In this document: positions 33,501 through 41,796 of the stretch, piece after piece
Layout: each line of letters opens with the position of its first letter
Numbering within the stretch: position 1 is the stretch's first letter
Assembly: GCA_964487925.1 (NCBI GenBank)
Contig: CAZASZ010000010.1
Coordinates: 1 to 47,400, forward strand
Reading direction: 5' to 3'
From: RI-283 sp964487925
GTDB lineage: Bacteria > Pseudomonadota > Gammaproteobacteria > SZUA-140
DNA: 47,400 nucleotides
Translations under genes and position numbers: made by a program
Notes under the pieces: model-generated
Told to the model about the DNA's origin: nothing
Databases searched by the model: none
What the model saw: only the letters and a program-made list of their open reading frames with translations

Positions 33501-34412
33501 CCATTTCAACTCCGGGGCTGCGTCATTTCCCTCATTCGTAACAGGCACCCGACCCCGAACACGAATAGCCACGCCTACGAAACGACCGCGAGCATCCTGC
33601 AACCGGCCAGAACGCCAGCTCGCCCATAGCCGCATGCCGACCTTTCCGGAGATCAGCTCGAACCCTTCGATGTGCTGCCCGGCCAGCCAAGGGACCAGAT
33701 TGACCCCCAAAGACTCCAGATAACCTCGGCCGTCCCAGCCAGGCTTAGTCACGTCACCGAGTAAATCCATGGAAAAGCGGATATCGGGATGGGTGTCCGA
33801 ACCTAAGCGTGCGTCGCCATTGATCTGATGACGTCGATCATCGTTATGCAGCTCAAAATTAACGTGACGCACGAGCTGCGGACGACCCGGATGCGCCTTG
33901 TTGATCCAGCGAACATCCGACTGTCGTATTTTGATAGTGCCCTGCCCGAAGAGCCAACGGATGATGGCGCCGCCGCGCGCCGTAGCTGAAGTGAGATCTG
34001 CACCACCGGTATCCGCGAAACCCTCAAGCCCGATACGGCCATCGATCTCCCGAACAAGCGTGACTTCGGCGCCCGACATGTCAAGCTGGTCAAAGACCAA
34101 TGAGGCGTTGAAAAGGCTCTGCCAGATATTCAGTCCAACCTTAACGTCGCCAACTCGAACCAGGTCAGTGGTTCCGTCCCCGGCGTAGATGTGGACATCG
34201 TTCAGGATCAGCAGCGGACCCATGCCATGCCAGCTTGCGGCCAAGTGACCTACCGATACAGGCTGGTCGATACTGCGGCTCAACTCCGCAGCCAGATGCT
34301 GACGATAATCGTTCAGCATGGGCAACGCGAAACGCAACGCGGTCACCAGGATCGCGGCGGCGACGATAACTTCAGCGACTATGTGCCAGCATCGCCTCAG
34401 GGTATAACGCAT
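30552..34412 (-). CDS. yhdP: YhdP-family AsmA-like inter-membrane lipid transport protein
   Basis: Very large protein (1286 aa) of the AsmA-like group with DUF3971. One N-terminal transmembrane helix (IVAEVIVAAAILVTALRFALP) anchors it in the inner membrane; the rest is repetitive beta-rich sequence expected to form a long lipid-conducting groove across the periplasm. The C-terminal segment has the AsmA-like pattern around ARQYDQDVIVSPHVGSGLPVAGALAGG. In Escherichia coli YhdP acts with TamB and YdbH in phospholipid transport to the outer membrane. Neighbours rng upstream and mla genes downstream fit the usual order. No frameshift is seen over its length. Confidence 0.92.
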   Translation of the reverse strand: MRYTLRRCWHIVAEVIVAAAILVTALRFALPMLNDYRQHLAAELSRSIDQPVSVGHLAASWHGMGPLLILNDVHIYAGDGTTDLVRVGDVKVGLNIWQSLFNASLVFDQLDMSGAEVTLVREIDGRIGLEGFADTGGADLTSATARGGAIIRWLFGQGTIKIRQSDVRWINKAHPGRPQLVRHVNFELHNDDRRHQINGDARLGSDTHPDIRFSMDLLGDVTKPGWDGRGYLESLGVNLVPWLAGQHIEGFELISGKVGMRLWASWRSGRLQDARGRFVGVAIRVRGRVPVTNEGNDAAPELKWKRLSSSVAWLRQEQGWVLSLSDLQVNDAPDQAAVTIMAQDSESGTAFDMYTDRLGIKGLLDVARVSEGVPASLRSALNKAKIDGHLDAVHLSYRDGASPVFAIKGGFSDVRSGGVDTLLGFDHLSGTFVADDESGAAHFGLNDSAVAIRSLFRDPIPVASLSAELNWRHDDQGFAVAVSDLILMNEDLSVQGGLGVMLPEDGKPELSIHLDAKSDGGVAHTSRYLPASIMSNASVEWLDRALIGGDVTHATMVFDGPVAQFPFDHGGGQFSIQVALHGGVLDFAPGWPRVNDIDADLEFAGYGLRIAAPSGESLGLAIHDVSVDISDLYGVNPNLKLTGKAEGTTQQALDYVVNSPVGEILDRFATGTRAEGTSDLDLALDVPLMHSLDTEVKGRLGFHGSKLKLVDAGFEIEAVEGALAFTESDVSAKGIRARMLGLDSRIDISRQSVGKDHRVTRIAATGRINDQQLNDILEGIPDRLISGTTSWRATLDLADVEDTTAQDPILRVTSDLKGMALAIPEPVAKSAAIPSPFSLSMHLPQRLGRPVSIQYGGSLSGLLDLNADMQLQRATLHWGKGYPRLVKKTGVRITGSLARLDLDPWMDLIERPDLAKGSANPGSQLMGMDVQVGDLSMSGHHIPDAAIAGKRRPAAWNFVIKGPELGGEIAVPVPIKDRPIRVTLDHLIIPAEKAADDSGQAEAVKVADVGGSPQGIPALEVTTDSLVYADMALGSMKLSTVPSSDGMDIRELVFERPESRFQVHGTWTENDGKQASEFAIRFLSEDLGGTLQGLGFPELISQGKGESSATVRWPGRPADFTWSALAGKMSVLFQNGRVLEIEPGAGRIVGLFSLQSLPRRLFMDFSDVLRRGYAFDRIEGDLDIDNGVARTQNLYLDGPSARIEIKGATDLAARQYDQDVIVSPHVGSGLPVAGALAGGLGVGAAVLIFERIFQHDLAKMTRVHYHVTGPWSAPETVTVREKTQQK

Positions 34413-34464
34413 CGGCTTCAGCCGCTCGAGAGACGGATGAGGATACCCAGCCCAGAGGCAGACA

Positions 34465-34483
34465 GATCCCCTTTCAGGGGATC
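34465..34483. repeat. Hairpin embedding the rng stop codon
   Basis: A perfect 8-bp inverted repeat (GATCCCCT and AGGGGATC) with a 3-nt loop. On the minus strand the stem begins inside the rng TGA and is not followed by a T-run, so transcription can continue into yhdP. A smaller stem (CGGCT-GA-AGCCG) lies just before the yhdP start. It may protect the upstream mRNA or act as an RNase processing site. Confidence 0.5.
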
Positions 34484-35942
34484 ACATGGGCACGACATCG
34501 AACTGATCCTGGGCATACAGAGGCTCGGCTTGGAGTTTGATCGGGCGACCGATAAAGGCCTCCAGCTCCGCGATACTGTTGGATTCTTCTTCGAGGAGAC
34601 GGTCGACAACCTCAACGGCAGCCAGGATCAGGTACTGTCCTACATCGAACTGTCGCGCCTCGCGCAACAACTCGCGAAAGATCTCGTAGCAGGTCGTTTC
34701 CAGCGTCTTGACGACGCCCTGTCCGCCACAGACCGAACAAGGTTCGCAGAGAATATGCCCCAAGCTCTCACGGGTCCGCTCACGGGTCATTTCAACTAAT
34801 CCGAGCGCGGAGACCTCGCAGAAATGATGACGCGCACGGTCGTTCTCCATACTGTTGGTGAGGGCACGCAGGACCTGTTCCTTGTGCGCTGACTCTTTCA
34901 TATCAATAAAATCCAGGATGATAATCCCGCCCAGATTGCGCAGTCTCAATTGACGACCTATGGCCTGGGCCGCCTCGAGATTGGTCTTGAAGATCGTCTC
35001 CTCAAGGTTGCGCTGGCCGACATAGGTCCCGGTATTAACGTCGACAGTGACCATGGCTTCGGTCTGCTCGATATAGAGGTAACCCCCAGACTTGAGCTGC
35101 ACGCGCTTGCTGAGGGCTCGATTGATCTCGTCCTCAACCGAATATAGATCAAAGATCGGCCGTTCGCCGGGGTAGTGCTCAATGCGCGGCAGAAGCTCTG
35201 GGATAAAGGTCTCGACGAAGTTCATGACCATCCGATAGGTCTCCCGCGAGTCAATCCTGACCTTGTAGATCTCGGCTTCCGGAAGGTCACGTAGCACTCT
35301 GACGACGAGCGGCATGGCTTCACGCACGAGACTGCGCGTGGGCGCCTCAGCGGCGGCATTCTGAACCGACGCCCAAACTTTTTTCAGGAACGCCCGGTCA
35401 CTGGCCAGCGCCTCGCGACTTGCACTCTCGGCGGCAGTCCTGACGATAAAACCGGACTCCTCACCTTCGGCACGCAGTTCATCCATGAGACCTTTGAGGC
35501 GCTGGCGCTCTTCTTCGTCTTCAATACGCTGGGATATACCATCGCTGGTCGCCCCCGGCATATACACGAGATAGCGAGACGGGATCGAGATATGCGTGGT
35601 CAGGCGCGCGCCCTTGGTCCCCAGCGGGTCCTTGATTACCTGGACCAGGACGTCCTGCCCATCGCGAAGCTTGGCGCTGATATCACGCTCAGTCTCGACA
35701 CCATCGTCGCCATAAACCGGACGGATATCGGATTCGTGCAGAAAGGCCGTGCGCTCGAGATTCAGATCGATAAAAGCCGCCTGCATACCCGGCAGGACCC
35801 GCTGTACGACCCCCTTATAGATATTGCCGACCAGCCCCCGGCGACTGCTGCGCTCGATATAGACCTCCTGAAGGAGGCCATTTTCGACGATGGCGACCCG
35901 TGTCTCCTGAGGGGTCACGTTGACCAGTATCTCATCGCTCAT
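34482..35942 (-). CDS. rng: Ribonuclease G
   Basis: Endoribonuclease of the RNase E/G family (486 aa) that matures 16S rRNA 5' ends and trims mRNAs. An S1 RNA-binding domain (GNIYKGVVQRVLPGMQAAFIDLNLERTAFL) is followed by the 5' sensor/RNase H-like region, the DNase I-like catalytic part (VDVNTGTYVG with its Asp, and LGGIIILDFIDM) and the zinc-link CEPCSVCGG. The absence of a long C-terminal scaffold distinguishes it from RNase E. It follows maf by about 12 nt. Confidence 0.95.
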   Translation of the reverse strand: MSDEILVNVTPQETRVAIVENGLLQEVYIERSSRRGLVGNIYKGVVQRVLPGMQAAFIDLNLERTAFLHESDIRPVYGDDGVETERDISAKLRDGQDVLVQVIKDPLGTKGARLTTHISIPSRYLVYMPGATSDGISQRIEDEEERQRLKGLMDELRAEGEESGFIVRTAAESASREALASDRAFLKKVWASVQNAAAEAPTRSLVREAMPLVVRVLRDLPEAEIYKVRIDSRETYRMVMNFVETFIPELLPRIEHYPGERPIFDLYSVEDEINRALSKRVQLKSGGYLYIEQTEAMVTVDVNTGTYVGQRNLEETIFKTNLEAAQAIGRQLRLRNLGGIIILDFIDMKESAHKEQVLRALTNSMENDRARHHFCEVSALGLVEMTRERTRESLGHILCEPCSVCGGQGVVKTLETTCYEIFRELLREARQFDVGQYLILAAVEVVDRLLEEESNSIAELEAFIGRPIKLQAEPLYAQDQFDVVPM

Positions 35943-35954
35943 ACGGCCTTATTC

Positions 35955-36578
35955 TCATTCATTAGTTAGGGGTACTCCCAATAGCAGTTTAATACCATAA
36001 TGTGACAGCAAAACCGAGACATCGTGCAGCGGAAGGCCCATGATCCCCGTATAGCTGCCTCGAATGGACTCGATAAATATCGCGCCGAGCCCTTGAATGG
36101 CGTACCCCCCGGCCTTGTCGGCAGGCTCACCCGTCTCCCAATAGGCCTCCGCCTCTCCCGGGACCAAAGCGCGAAAACCGACCTCGTTGCAATTCAATCG
36201 GGCTCGCTCGACCCCACCAGGGCCGATTAGATGCAACGCCGTCAAAACCGTATGTGGCCGCCCCGATAAACGACCTAACATCGCGATACCGTCGGCGCGC
36301 TCAATCGGTTTGCCGAGGATATCGCCATCAATCACGACGACGGTATCGGCCGCCATCACTAGGCATCCGCCCTCAACCGTGGGGCTATCAAAAACGACTC
36401 GGGCCTTTTCGGCGGCCAGGCGGCGGACGTGGTCCTCGGCCGTCTCGCCGGGATGCGGCCGCTCATCGAGCTCAGCCGGCATGACCGTGAAGTCCATGCC
36501 AATCTGCGCCAGAAGCTGTCGGCGGCGCGGTGACTGCGAGGCAAGGACCAGCTCACCAGCTCCGGACACGTGCGTCAC
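35955..36578 (-). CDS. maf: Maf-family nucleotide pyrophosphatase
   Basis: Maf/YhdE-type house-cleaning enzyme (207 aa) hydrolysing non-canonical or dTTP/UTP-class nucleotides. Markers are VLASQSPRRRQLLAQIG, the PGETAEDHVRRLAAEKAR segment, AADTVVVIDGDILGKP with the catalytic Asp and GGYAIQGLGAIFIESIRGSY. Co-location with rng is widely conserved. It starts 20 nt after the parC stop. Confidence 0.92.
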   Translation of the reverse strand: MTHVSGAGELVLASQSPRRRQLLAQIGMDFTVMPAELDERPHPGETAEDHVRRLAAEKARVVFDSPTVEGGCLVMAADTVVVIDGDILGKPIERADGIAMLGRLSGRPHTVLTALHLIGPGGVERARLNCNEVGFRALVPGEAEAYWETGEPADKAGGYAIQGLGAIFIESIRGSYTGIMGLPLHDVSVLLSHYGIKLLLGVPLTNE

Positions 36579-36598
36579 GCCATCAGCCCCTTTATGGC

Positions 36599-38836
36599 TC
36601 AGGACTCAGCCTGCAGCCCGTCGACCTTGCGAAACCCTTGCGGCAAGCGGCTACCCCTGCGACCACGGGCGCCACGGTATGACTCCAGCTCCTCGGCGCC
36701 AAGCCGCATGTGCCGTTTCCCTGCTTGAATGATCACGGCACCGCCCTTGGCAATTACGGCCAGCGCGACGATGCGCTCCTGATCGGCCGGTCGGACCCCC
36801 ATGAGCCGGACACCCTTGCCGCGAGGAAGCTCGGGCAGATCGGCTGCGGGGAAGACCAGGAAACGACCTTCGCTATCAACGACCGCGACCTCGGCCTCGG
36901 GATCACGAGGCACCGGCACGGGTCCCATCAGCCCGGCGCCTGAGGGCAAGGTCAGCATGGCCTTGCCCGCCTTGTTCCTCACCGACAGCGACTCTCCTTG
37001 GGCAATAAACCCATATCCGGCGTCCGATGCGAGCAGAAAACGATCCTCGGCATCGCTCACAAGGGCTGCGACGAAGTGCGCGCCCGCAGGTGGAGAAAGA
37101 CGCCCGGTCAGAGGTTCTCCATGACCACGCGCCGACGGCAGGGTGTGAATCTGCAGGGCATAGGTTCGACCCGTATCATCGAACAGCACAACGTGCTGAT
37201 TGCTACGTCCGCGCACGGCACAAAGAAGGGCGTCCCCGGCCTTGTACGCCAAAGCCTCGGCATCGAGATCATGACCCTTACCCGCACGCACCCAACCCTT
37301 CGTCGATATCACGACCGTCATGGGCTCGGTGGGCAAGATATCGGATTCGGACATGGCCCGCGCCGGGGTACGATCAACCAGCGGTGAACGGCGATCATCC
37401 CCGTATTGCTCGGCGTCCGCCTCCAGCTCCTTCCTGAGCAAGGTCGTCATGCGCCGCTCGGAACCCAGGGTCGCCTCCAGATAATCGCGTTCCTTGGCCA
37501 ACTCGGCCTGCTCGCCACGGATCTTGATCTCCTCGAGCTTGGCGAGTTGACGCAAACGAATCTCTAGGATGGCATGGGCCTGGCGGTCACTGAGCCCGAA
37601 GCGGTCCATAAGGGCCTGCTTGGGCTCGTCCTCGCTACGGATGATCGCGATAACCTCGTCGATGTTCAAGAAGGCGATCAGCAGTCCGTCAAGGATATGC
37701 AGGCGATCGTTGACCTTATCGAGGCGATGCTGCAGGCGCAGACGCACGGTCTCGCGACGAAAGATCAGCCACTCGGTCAGGACTGCGCGCAGCCCACGCA
37801 CACCCGGGCGGCCGTCGAGCCCGATCATGTTCATATTGACACGGTAGTTGGTCTCGAGGTCCGTGGTCGCGAACAGATGCGACATCAGAGCCTCGTAATC
37901 GATGCGGTTCGAGCGCGGCACGATGACGAGCCGAGTGGGGTTCTCGTGGTCCGACTCGTCGCGTAGATCCTCAACCTGAGGCAATTTTCGAGCGTTCATC
38001 TGAGCGGCGATCTGTTCGAGTATCCTGGCCCCGGAGACCTGATGCGGCAGCGCATCGATGATGATATCGCCCTGTTCCATGACGTAACGGGCACGCATGC
38101 GAATGCTGCCGCGCCCAGTCTGATACATACTCGCGATATCTGTATGCGGGGTCACAATCTCGGCCTGGGTCGGATAGTCCGGAGCCAGCACGAAGGCGCC
38201 AAGATCCTCGGTCGTAGCCTTCGGGTGTTCAAGCAGATGAATACAGGCGGCAACGACCTCGCGGACATTGTGCGGAGGGATGTCGGTCGCCATACCCACG
38301 GCTATGCCGCTGGCGCCATTGAGCAGAACATGGGGTAGCCGCGCGGGCAGGACACGGGGTTCCTCGAGCGTACCGTCGAAATTGGGCACCCAGTCGACGG
38401 TGCCGTCACCGACTTCGGAAAGCAGGACCTGAGCGAAGGCTGACAAACGGGCCTCGGTATAGCGCATGGCCGCGAACGACTTCGGGTCGTCCGGCGCACC
38501 CCAGTTGCCCTGGCCGTCGATGAGCGGATAACGGTAGGTGAAGGGCTGAGCCATGTGGACCATGGCCTCATAGCAAGCCGAGTCGCCGTGAGGATGAAAC
38601 TTACCGAGCACATCACCGACTGTACGCGCGGCCTTCTTGTATTTGGCCGTGGCGCTCAAGCCCAACTCCGACATCGCGTAGACGATGCGGCGCTGAACGG
38701 GTTTGAGACCGTCGCCGATATGCGGCAGCGCCCGATCCAGGATCACGTACATCGAGTAGTCGAGATAGGCCTTCTCGGTGAAGTCCTTTACGGACTTGTC
38801 CTCGACGCCCTCAAAATCCAGTGTCAACGTGCTCAT
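36599..38836 (-). CDS. parC: DNA topoisomerase IV subunit A
   Basis: Breakage-reunion subunit of topoisomerase IV, which decatenates replicated chromosomes. The catalytic Tyr126 lies in AAMRYTEARLS, and the quinolone-determining region GKFHPHGDSACYEAM has Ser86 and Glu90 (E. coli Ser80/Glu84), the quinolone-sensitive state. The C-terminal part is a degenerate beta-pinwheel without a GyrA box, supporting ParC over GyrA, as does its 745-aa length. It lies 87 nt after parE. Confidence 0.95.
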   Translation of the reverse strand: MSTLTLDFEGVEDKSVKDFTEKAYLDYSMYVILDRALPHIGDGLKPVQRRIVYAMSELGLSATAKYKKAARTVGDVLGKFHPHGDSACYEAMVHMAQPFTYRYPLIDGQGNWGAPDDPKSFAAMRYTEARLSAFAQVLLSEVGDGTVDWVPNFDGTLEEPRVLPARLPHVLLNGASGIAVGMATDIPPHNVREVVAACIHLLEHPKATTEDLGAFVLAPDYPTQAEIVTPHTDIASMYQTGRGSIRMRARYVMEQGDIIIDALPHQVSGARILEQIAAQMNARKLPQVEDLRDESDHENPTRLVIVPRSNRIDYEALMSHLFATTDLETNYRVNMNMIGLDGRPGVRGLRAVLTEWLIFRRETVRLRLQHRLDKVNDRLHILDGLLIAFLNIDEVIAIIRSEDEPKQALMDRFGLSDRQAHAILEIRLRQLAKLEEIKIRGEQAELAKERDYLEATLGSERRMTTLLRKELEADAEQYGDDRRSPLVDRTPARAMSESDILPTEPMTVVISTKGWVRAGKGHDLDAEALAYKAGDALLCAVRGRSNQHVVLFDDTGRTYALQIHTLPSARGHGEPLTGRLSPPAGAHFVAALVSDAEDRFLLASDAGYGFIAQGESLSVRNKAGKAMLTLPSGAGLMGPVPVPRDPEAEVAVVDSEGRFLVFPAADLPELPRGKGVRLMGVRPADQERIVALAVIAKGGAVIIQAGKRHMRLGAEELESYRGARGRRGSRLPQGFRKVDGLQAES

Positions 38837-38923
38837 TCAGGCATTAACCTTTAGCTATCATTTATAATCCGCGTTACGGTCGGTGGACTGTTGCAGCAGC
38901 CCCGGCTGAACGTCTTTTTTTCG

Positions 38924-40810
38924 TTAGACCTGGGCCAGATCGCCCTTCTGCTCAAGCCAGGTGCGACGATCCGCCGAACGCTTTTTGGCGAGCAGCATAT
39001 CCATGAAGGTCAGGGTGTCGTCACCCGAGCCGATCGTCAGCCTTACGAGCCGGCGACTATCAGGGGCAATTGTCGTCTCGCGCAATTGCAGGGGGTTCAT
39101 CTCGCCTAGTCCCTTGAAACGCTGGACGTTGACCTTACCCTTGCGGCCCTCGGCCGTGATCCGATCAAGGATGCCCTGCCGCTCGTCATCATCAAGGGCA
39201 TAATAGACACTGTTGCCGTTATCGATTCGATATAAGGGAGGCATGGCCACGAAGATATGACCCTCGGCTACAAGGGCAGGAAAGTGCCGCACAAAAAGGG
39301 CGCAGAGCAGGGTCGCGATGTGGGCGCCATCGGAGTCGGCATCGGCCAGGATACAGATCTTGCCGTAACGCAGGCGACCGACGTCGCTGCTGCCGGGATC
39401 GACGCCTATCGCGACCGAGATATCGTGAACCTCCTGAGAACCGAGGATATCGAGGGCGTCAACCTCCCAAGTATTCAGGATCTTGCCGCGTAGCGGCATG
39501 ATGGCCTGAAACTGACGGTCGCGAGCCTGTTTGGCCGAACCACCCGCAGAATCACCCTCAACGAGAAAAAGTTCGCACATGGCAGGGTCCTGCATGCTGC
39601 AATCGGCCAGCTTGCCGGGCAGCGCCGGACCGCTCGTGATCTTCTTACGCACGACCTTCTTGCCCGCCCGCAAACGGGCCTGGGCTCGTCCGACGACCAT
39701 CTGGGCGATGGCCTCGGCAGTCTCGACCTGATGATTGAGCCAGAGACTGAAGCTGTCCTTGACGACACCGGTCACGAAGGCGGCGCAGCTGCGCGAAGAC
39801 AACCGCTCCTTGGTCTGACCGGAGAACTGAGGCTCCTGCATTTTCATCGACAACACATAGGCGCAGCGCTCCCAGACATCCTCGGGGGCGATCTTGACGC
39901 CACGCGGCAACAGGTTGCGGATCTCACAGAACTCGCGGATGGCCTCGGTCAGGCCCGTACGCAGTCCGTTAACATGAGTGCCGCCCTGAATTGTCGGAAC
40001 CAGATTGACGTAGCTCTCCGTCAGGAGCTCACCGCCTTCGGGTAACCAGACCACGGCCCAGTCGACGGCCTCGCTCTGACTTTCCATGTGACCCTCGAAG
40101 GGCACCTCTGGCAGGCATTCGTTGTCCGCAACCGCCAACATGAGGTAGTCGCGGATACCGTTCTCGTAATGCCATTCCTCCTGAGTCTCGGCCTTGCGGT
40201 CCGTGAATGTGATATGCAAACCTGGCGAAAGCACGGCCTTGGCCCGCAACAGATGGCGTAGATGGGAGAGGCTGAAGCGCGGATTGTCGAAGAAACTCGG
40301 ATCGGGCCAGAAACGCACGGTCGTCCCGGTGTTCTGGCGACCGACGCGACCGGTTACATGCAGGTCCTCGACCTTGTCACCATTGGCGAACGCCATGGTG
40401 TATATCTCGCCACCACGCCGGATCGTAACCTCTAGGCGCAACGACAGGGCATTGACGACCGAGACGCCGACTCCGTGCAAACCGCCGGAAAACTGGTAAT
40501 TTCGCTGTGAAAACTTGCCGCCCGCATGCAGGCGAGACAGGATGACCTCTACGCCCGGCAGGCCCTCCTCGGGGTGCATATCAACCGGCATGCCACGACC
40601 GTCGTCCGAGACCTCCATCGAACCGTCTTCGTGCAGGATGACGTCGATCTGCCCAGCATGCCCGGCCAGAACCTCGTCGACGCTGTTATCGACCACCTCT
40701 TGCAGCAGATGGTTGGGCCGACTGGTATCGGTATACATACCCGGTCGTTTGCGGACCGGTTCAAGGCCGGTCAGAACCTCGATGGCAGACGCGTCGTAGA
40801 CAGTACTCAT
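38924..40810 (-). CDS. parE: DNA topoisomerase IV subunit B
   Basis: ATPase subunit of topoisomerase IV (628 aa from ATG 40810). GHKL ATP-site motifs VVDNSVDEVLAG and DDGRGMPVDMHPEEG, the GGLHGVGVSVVNALS lid and the TOPRIM EGDSAGGSAKQARDR with DADSDGAHI are all present. The frame stays open 62 codons upstream, but the MSTVYDASAIEVLTGLEPVRKRPGMYT start is the conserved one. The absence of a large insert in the TOPRIM domain supports ParE over GyrB. A candidate promoter lies 48-75 nt upstream. Confidence 0.96.
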   Translation of the reverse strand: MSTVYDASAIEVLTGLEPVRKRPGMYTDTSRPNHLLQEVVDNSVDEVLAGHAGQIDVILHEDGSMEVSDDGRGMPVDMHPEEGLPGVEVILSRLHAGGKFSQRNYQFSGGLHGVGVSVVNALSLRLEVTIRRGGEIYTMAFANGDKVEDLHVTGRVGRQNTGTTVRFWPDPSFFDNPRFSLSHLRHLLRAKAVLSPGLHITFTDRKAETQEEWHYENGIRDYLMLAVADNECLPEVPFEGHMESQSEAVDWAVVWLPEGGELLTESYVNLVPTIQGGTHVNGLRTGLTEAIREFCEIRNLLPRGVKIAPEDVWERCAYVLSMKMQEPQFSGQTKERLSSRSCAAFVTGVVKDSFSLWLNHQVETAEAIAQMVVGRAQARLRAGKKVVRKKITSGPALPGKLADCSMQDPAMCELFLVEGDSAGGSAKQARDRQFQAIMPLRGKILNTWEVDALDILGSQEVHDISVAIGVDPGSSDVGRLRYGKICILADADSDGAHIATLLCALFVRHFPALVAEGHIFVAMPPLYRIDNGNSVYYALDDDERQGILDRITAEGRKGKVNVQRFKGLGEMNPLQLRETTIAPDSRRLVRLTIGSGDDTLTFMDMLLAKKRSADRRTWLEQKGDLAQV

Positions 40811-40857
40811 GGATGATACAGGCCTCTCGCGGGCGGGGATTCCCAAATAAAACCGGG

Positions 40858-40885
40858 AGTGTAACCGTTTCGGATCGGCCTGCAA
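40858..40885 (-). promoter_or_regulatory. Candidate sigma70 promoter for parE-parC
   Basis: On the minus strand TTGCAG (40880-40885) and TACACT (40858-40863) are separated by 16 nt, each matching four of six consensus bases. They lie about 48 nt before the parE ATG. Confidence 0.4.
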
Positions 40886-40967
40886 AATAGACCTGCCCCA
40901 CGAGTCCCCGTTGACGGACTCCCTGGCGGCGGATTCGATCCGGCGGCGCCGGGACCGAGCGGGGTGC

Positions 40968-41001
40968 GTTCGACGCGATCGCGGATACGATCGCATCGAA
41001 C
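40968..41001. repeat. Long stem-loop between grxD and parE
   Basis: Arms of 14 bp (GTTCGACGCGATCG and CGATCGCATCGAAC, one mismatch) around a 6-nt loop, 15 nt after the grxD stop. No T-tract follows on the minus strand. It could be a tract-less terminator, an mRNA stabiliser or a protein-binding palindrome; GATC and CGATCG sites recur in both arms. Confidence 0.6.
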
Positions 41002-41015
41002 GATATCAGCGGTGG

Positions 41016-41330
41016 CTAATGGCCGGCAGCCGCCACGAGCGCCTTAAGTTCACCGCTGTGATAGAGCTCCATGACGATATCGCAGCCGCCGATCAACTCG
41101 CCGTTGATATAGAGCTGGGGGAAAGTCGGCCAGTCGGCATAGCGTGGCAGGTTCTGACGGATGTCCGGATTCTCGAGAATGTTGACGTGAAAGAATTCGG
41201 CGCCGCTGGCCTTGAGGGCCTGAACAGTCTGACCGGAAAAGCCACACATCGGAAACTGAGGCGTACCCTTCATGTACAGAATAATTGAATGCCCTTCGAT
41301 CTGGGCGCGGATGGTGTCCATGATGTCCAT
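41016..41330 (-). CDS. grxD: Monothiol glutaredoxin (Grx4 type)
   Basis: CGFS-type glutaredoxin (about 104 aa) carrying a glutathione-ligated [2Fe-2S] cluster and working with BolA/IbaG proteins. The active site PMCGFSG (Cys29), the WPTFPQLYINGELIGGCDIV glutathione-binding segment and TPQFP are all conserved. The ATG at 41330 follows GAGG with good spacing; a frame extension of 12 codons upstream is unlikely. No terminator with a T-run is seen, but a long stem-loop follows the stop. Confidence 0.95.
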   Translation of the reverse strand: MDIMDTIRAQIEGHSIILYMKGTPQFPMCGFSGQTVQALKASGAEFFHVNILENPDIRQNLPRYADWPTFPQLYINGELIGGCDIVMELYHSGELKALVAAAGH

Positions 41331-41424
41331 GTTTAAGCCTCTGAATGTGTTGAGATCTGACGACAATTCTATGCCAAATAGATAAAAAAATAAATCCCTA
41401 GCGTTTTACTAAGTTATTAGCCGG

Positions 41425-41755
41425 CTAACCGCGTGGGTGATGGCGTCGATGCAATTTTTGCAGCCGTGCCTGTGCCACATGCGTGTAAATCTGGGTGGTG
41501 GAGAGGTCGCTATGGCCAAGCAGCATCTGAATGACTCTCAGATCGGCGCCATGATTGAGCAAATGAAAGGTATTCGAGGATATCGAACCGGCTCGCGGTC
41601 AGGAGCCCCTGGCGACGCTTCGCCAGCCACTCCGACAGACCCCTGAGGTCGTTACCATAGGCCTGGGGCGTGTTCCAGCTGAGCCCACGCTCCATCCACA
41701 TGGAATCAAGAAAATGCTCCAGAACGGCCCGGTCGCCCTGGTTCGCTTCAGGCAT
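41425..41755 (-). pseudogene. xerD: xerD remnant with large internal deletion
   Basis: The first 62 codons match the N-terminal SAM-like domain of the tyrosine recombinase XerD (VLEHFLDSMWMERGLSWNTPQAYGNDLRGLSEWLA). At about 41570 the reading jumps to another frame that gives the XerD C-terminus: HLLNHGADLRVIQMLLGH, then SDLSTTQIYTHVAQARL with the nucleophilic Tyr, ending HHPRG at a TAG (41425-41427). About 190 codons expected between these parts are missing, including the catalytic Arg, Lys and His-x-x-Arg motifs, so no active recombinase can be made. Placement after rplS is a normal xerD location. An assembly collapse is the main alternative. Confidence 0.88.
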
Positions 41756-41796
41756 AGATCCGCAAGCGATCTATCCGGGCCGGAGATGACCCGAGA

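Noticed and set aside
41417..41428. Perfect palindrome TTAGCCGGCTAA at the xerD remnant stop
   Set aside because: Short, without loop or T-run, and part of the coding end; not enough to call a site.
41754..41774. 7-bp inverted repeat ATAGATC/GATCTAT between rplS and the xerD remnant
   Set aside because: It lacks a T-tract on the minus strand and overlaps the remnant's start codon; a weak rplS terminator is possible but unsupported.
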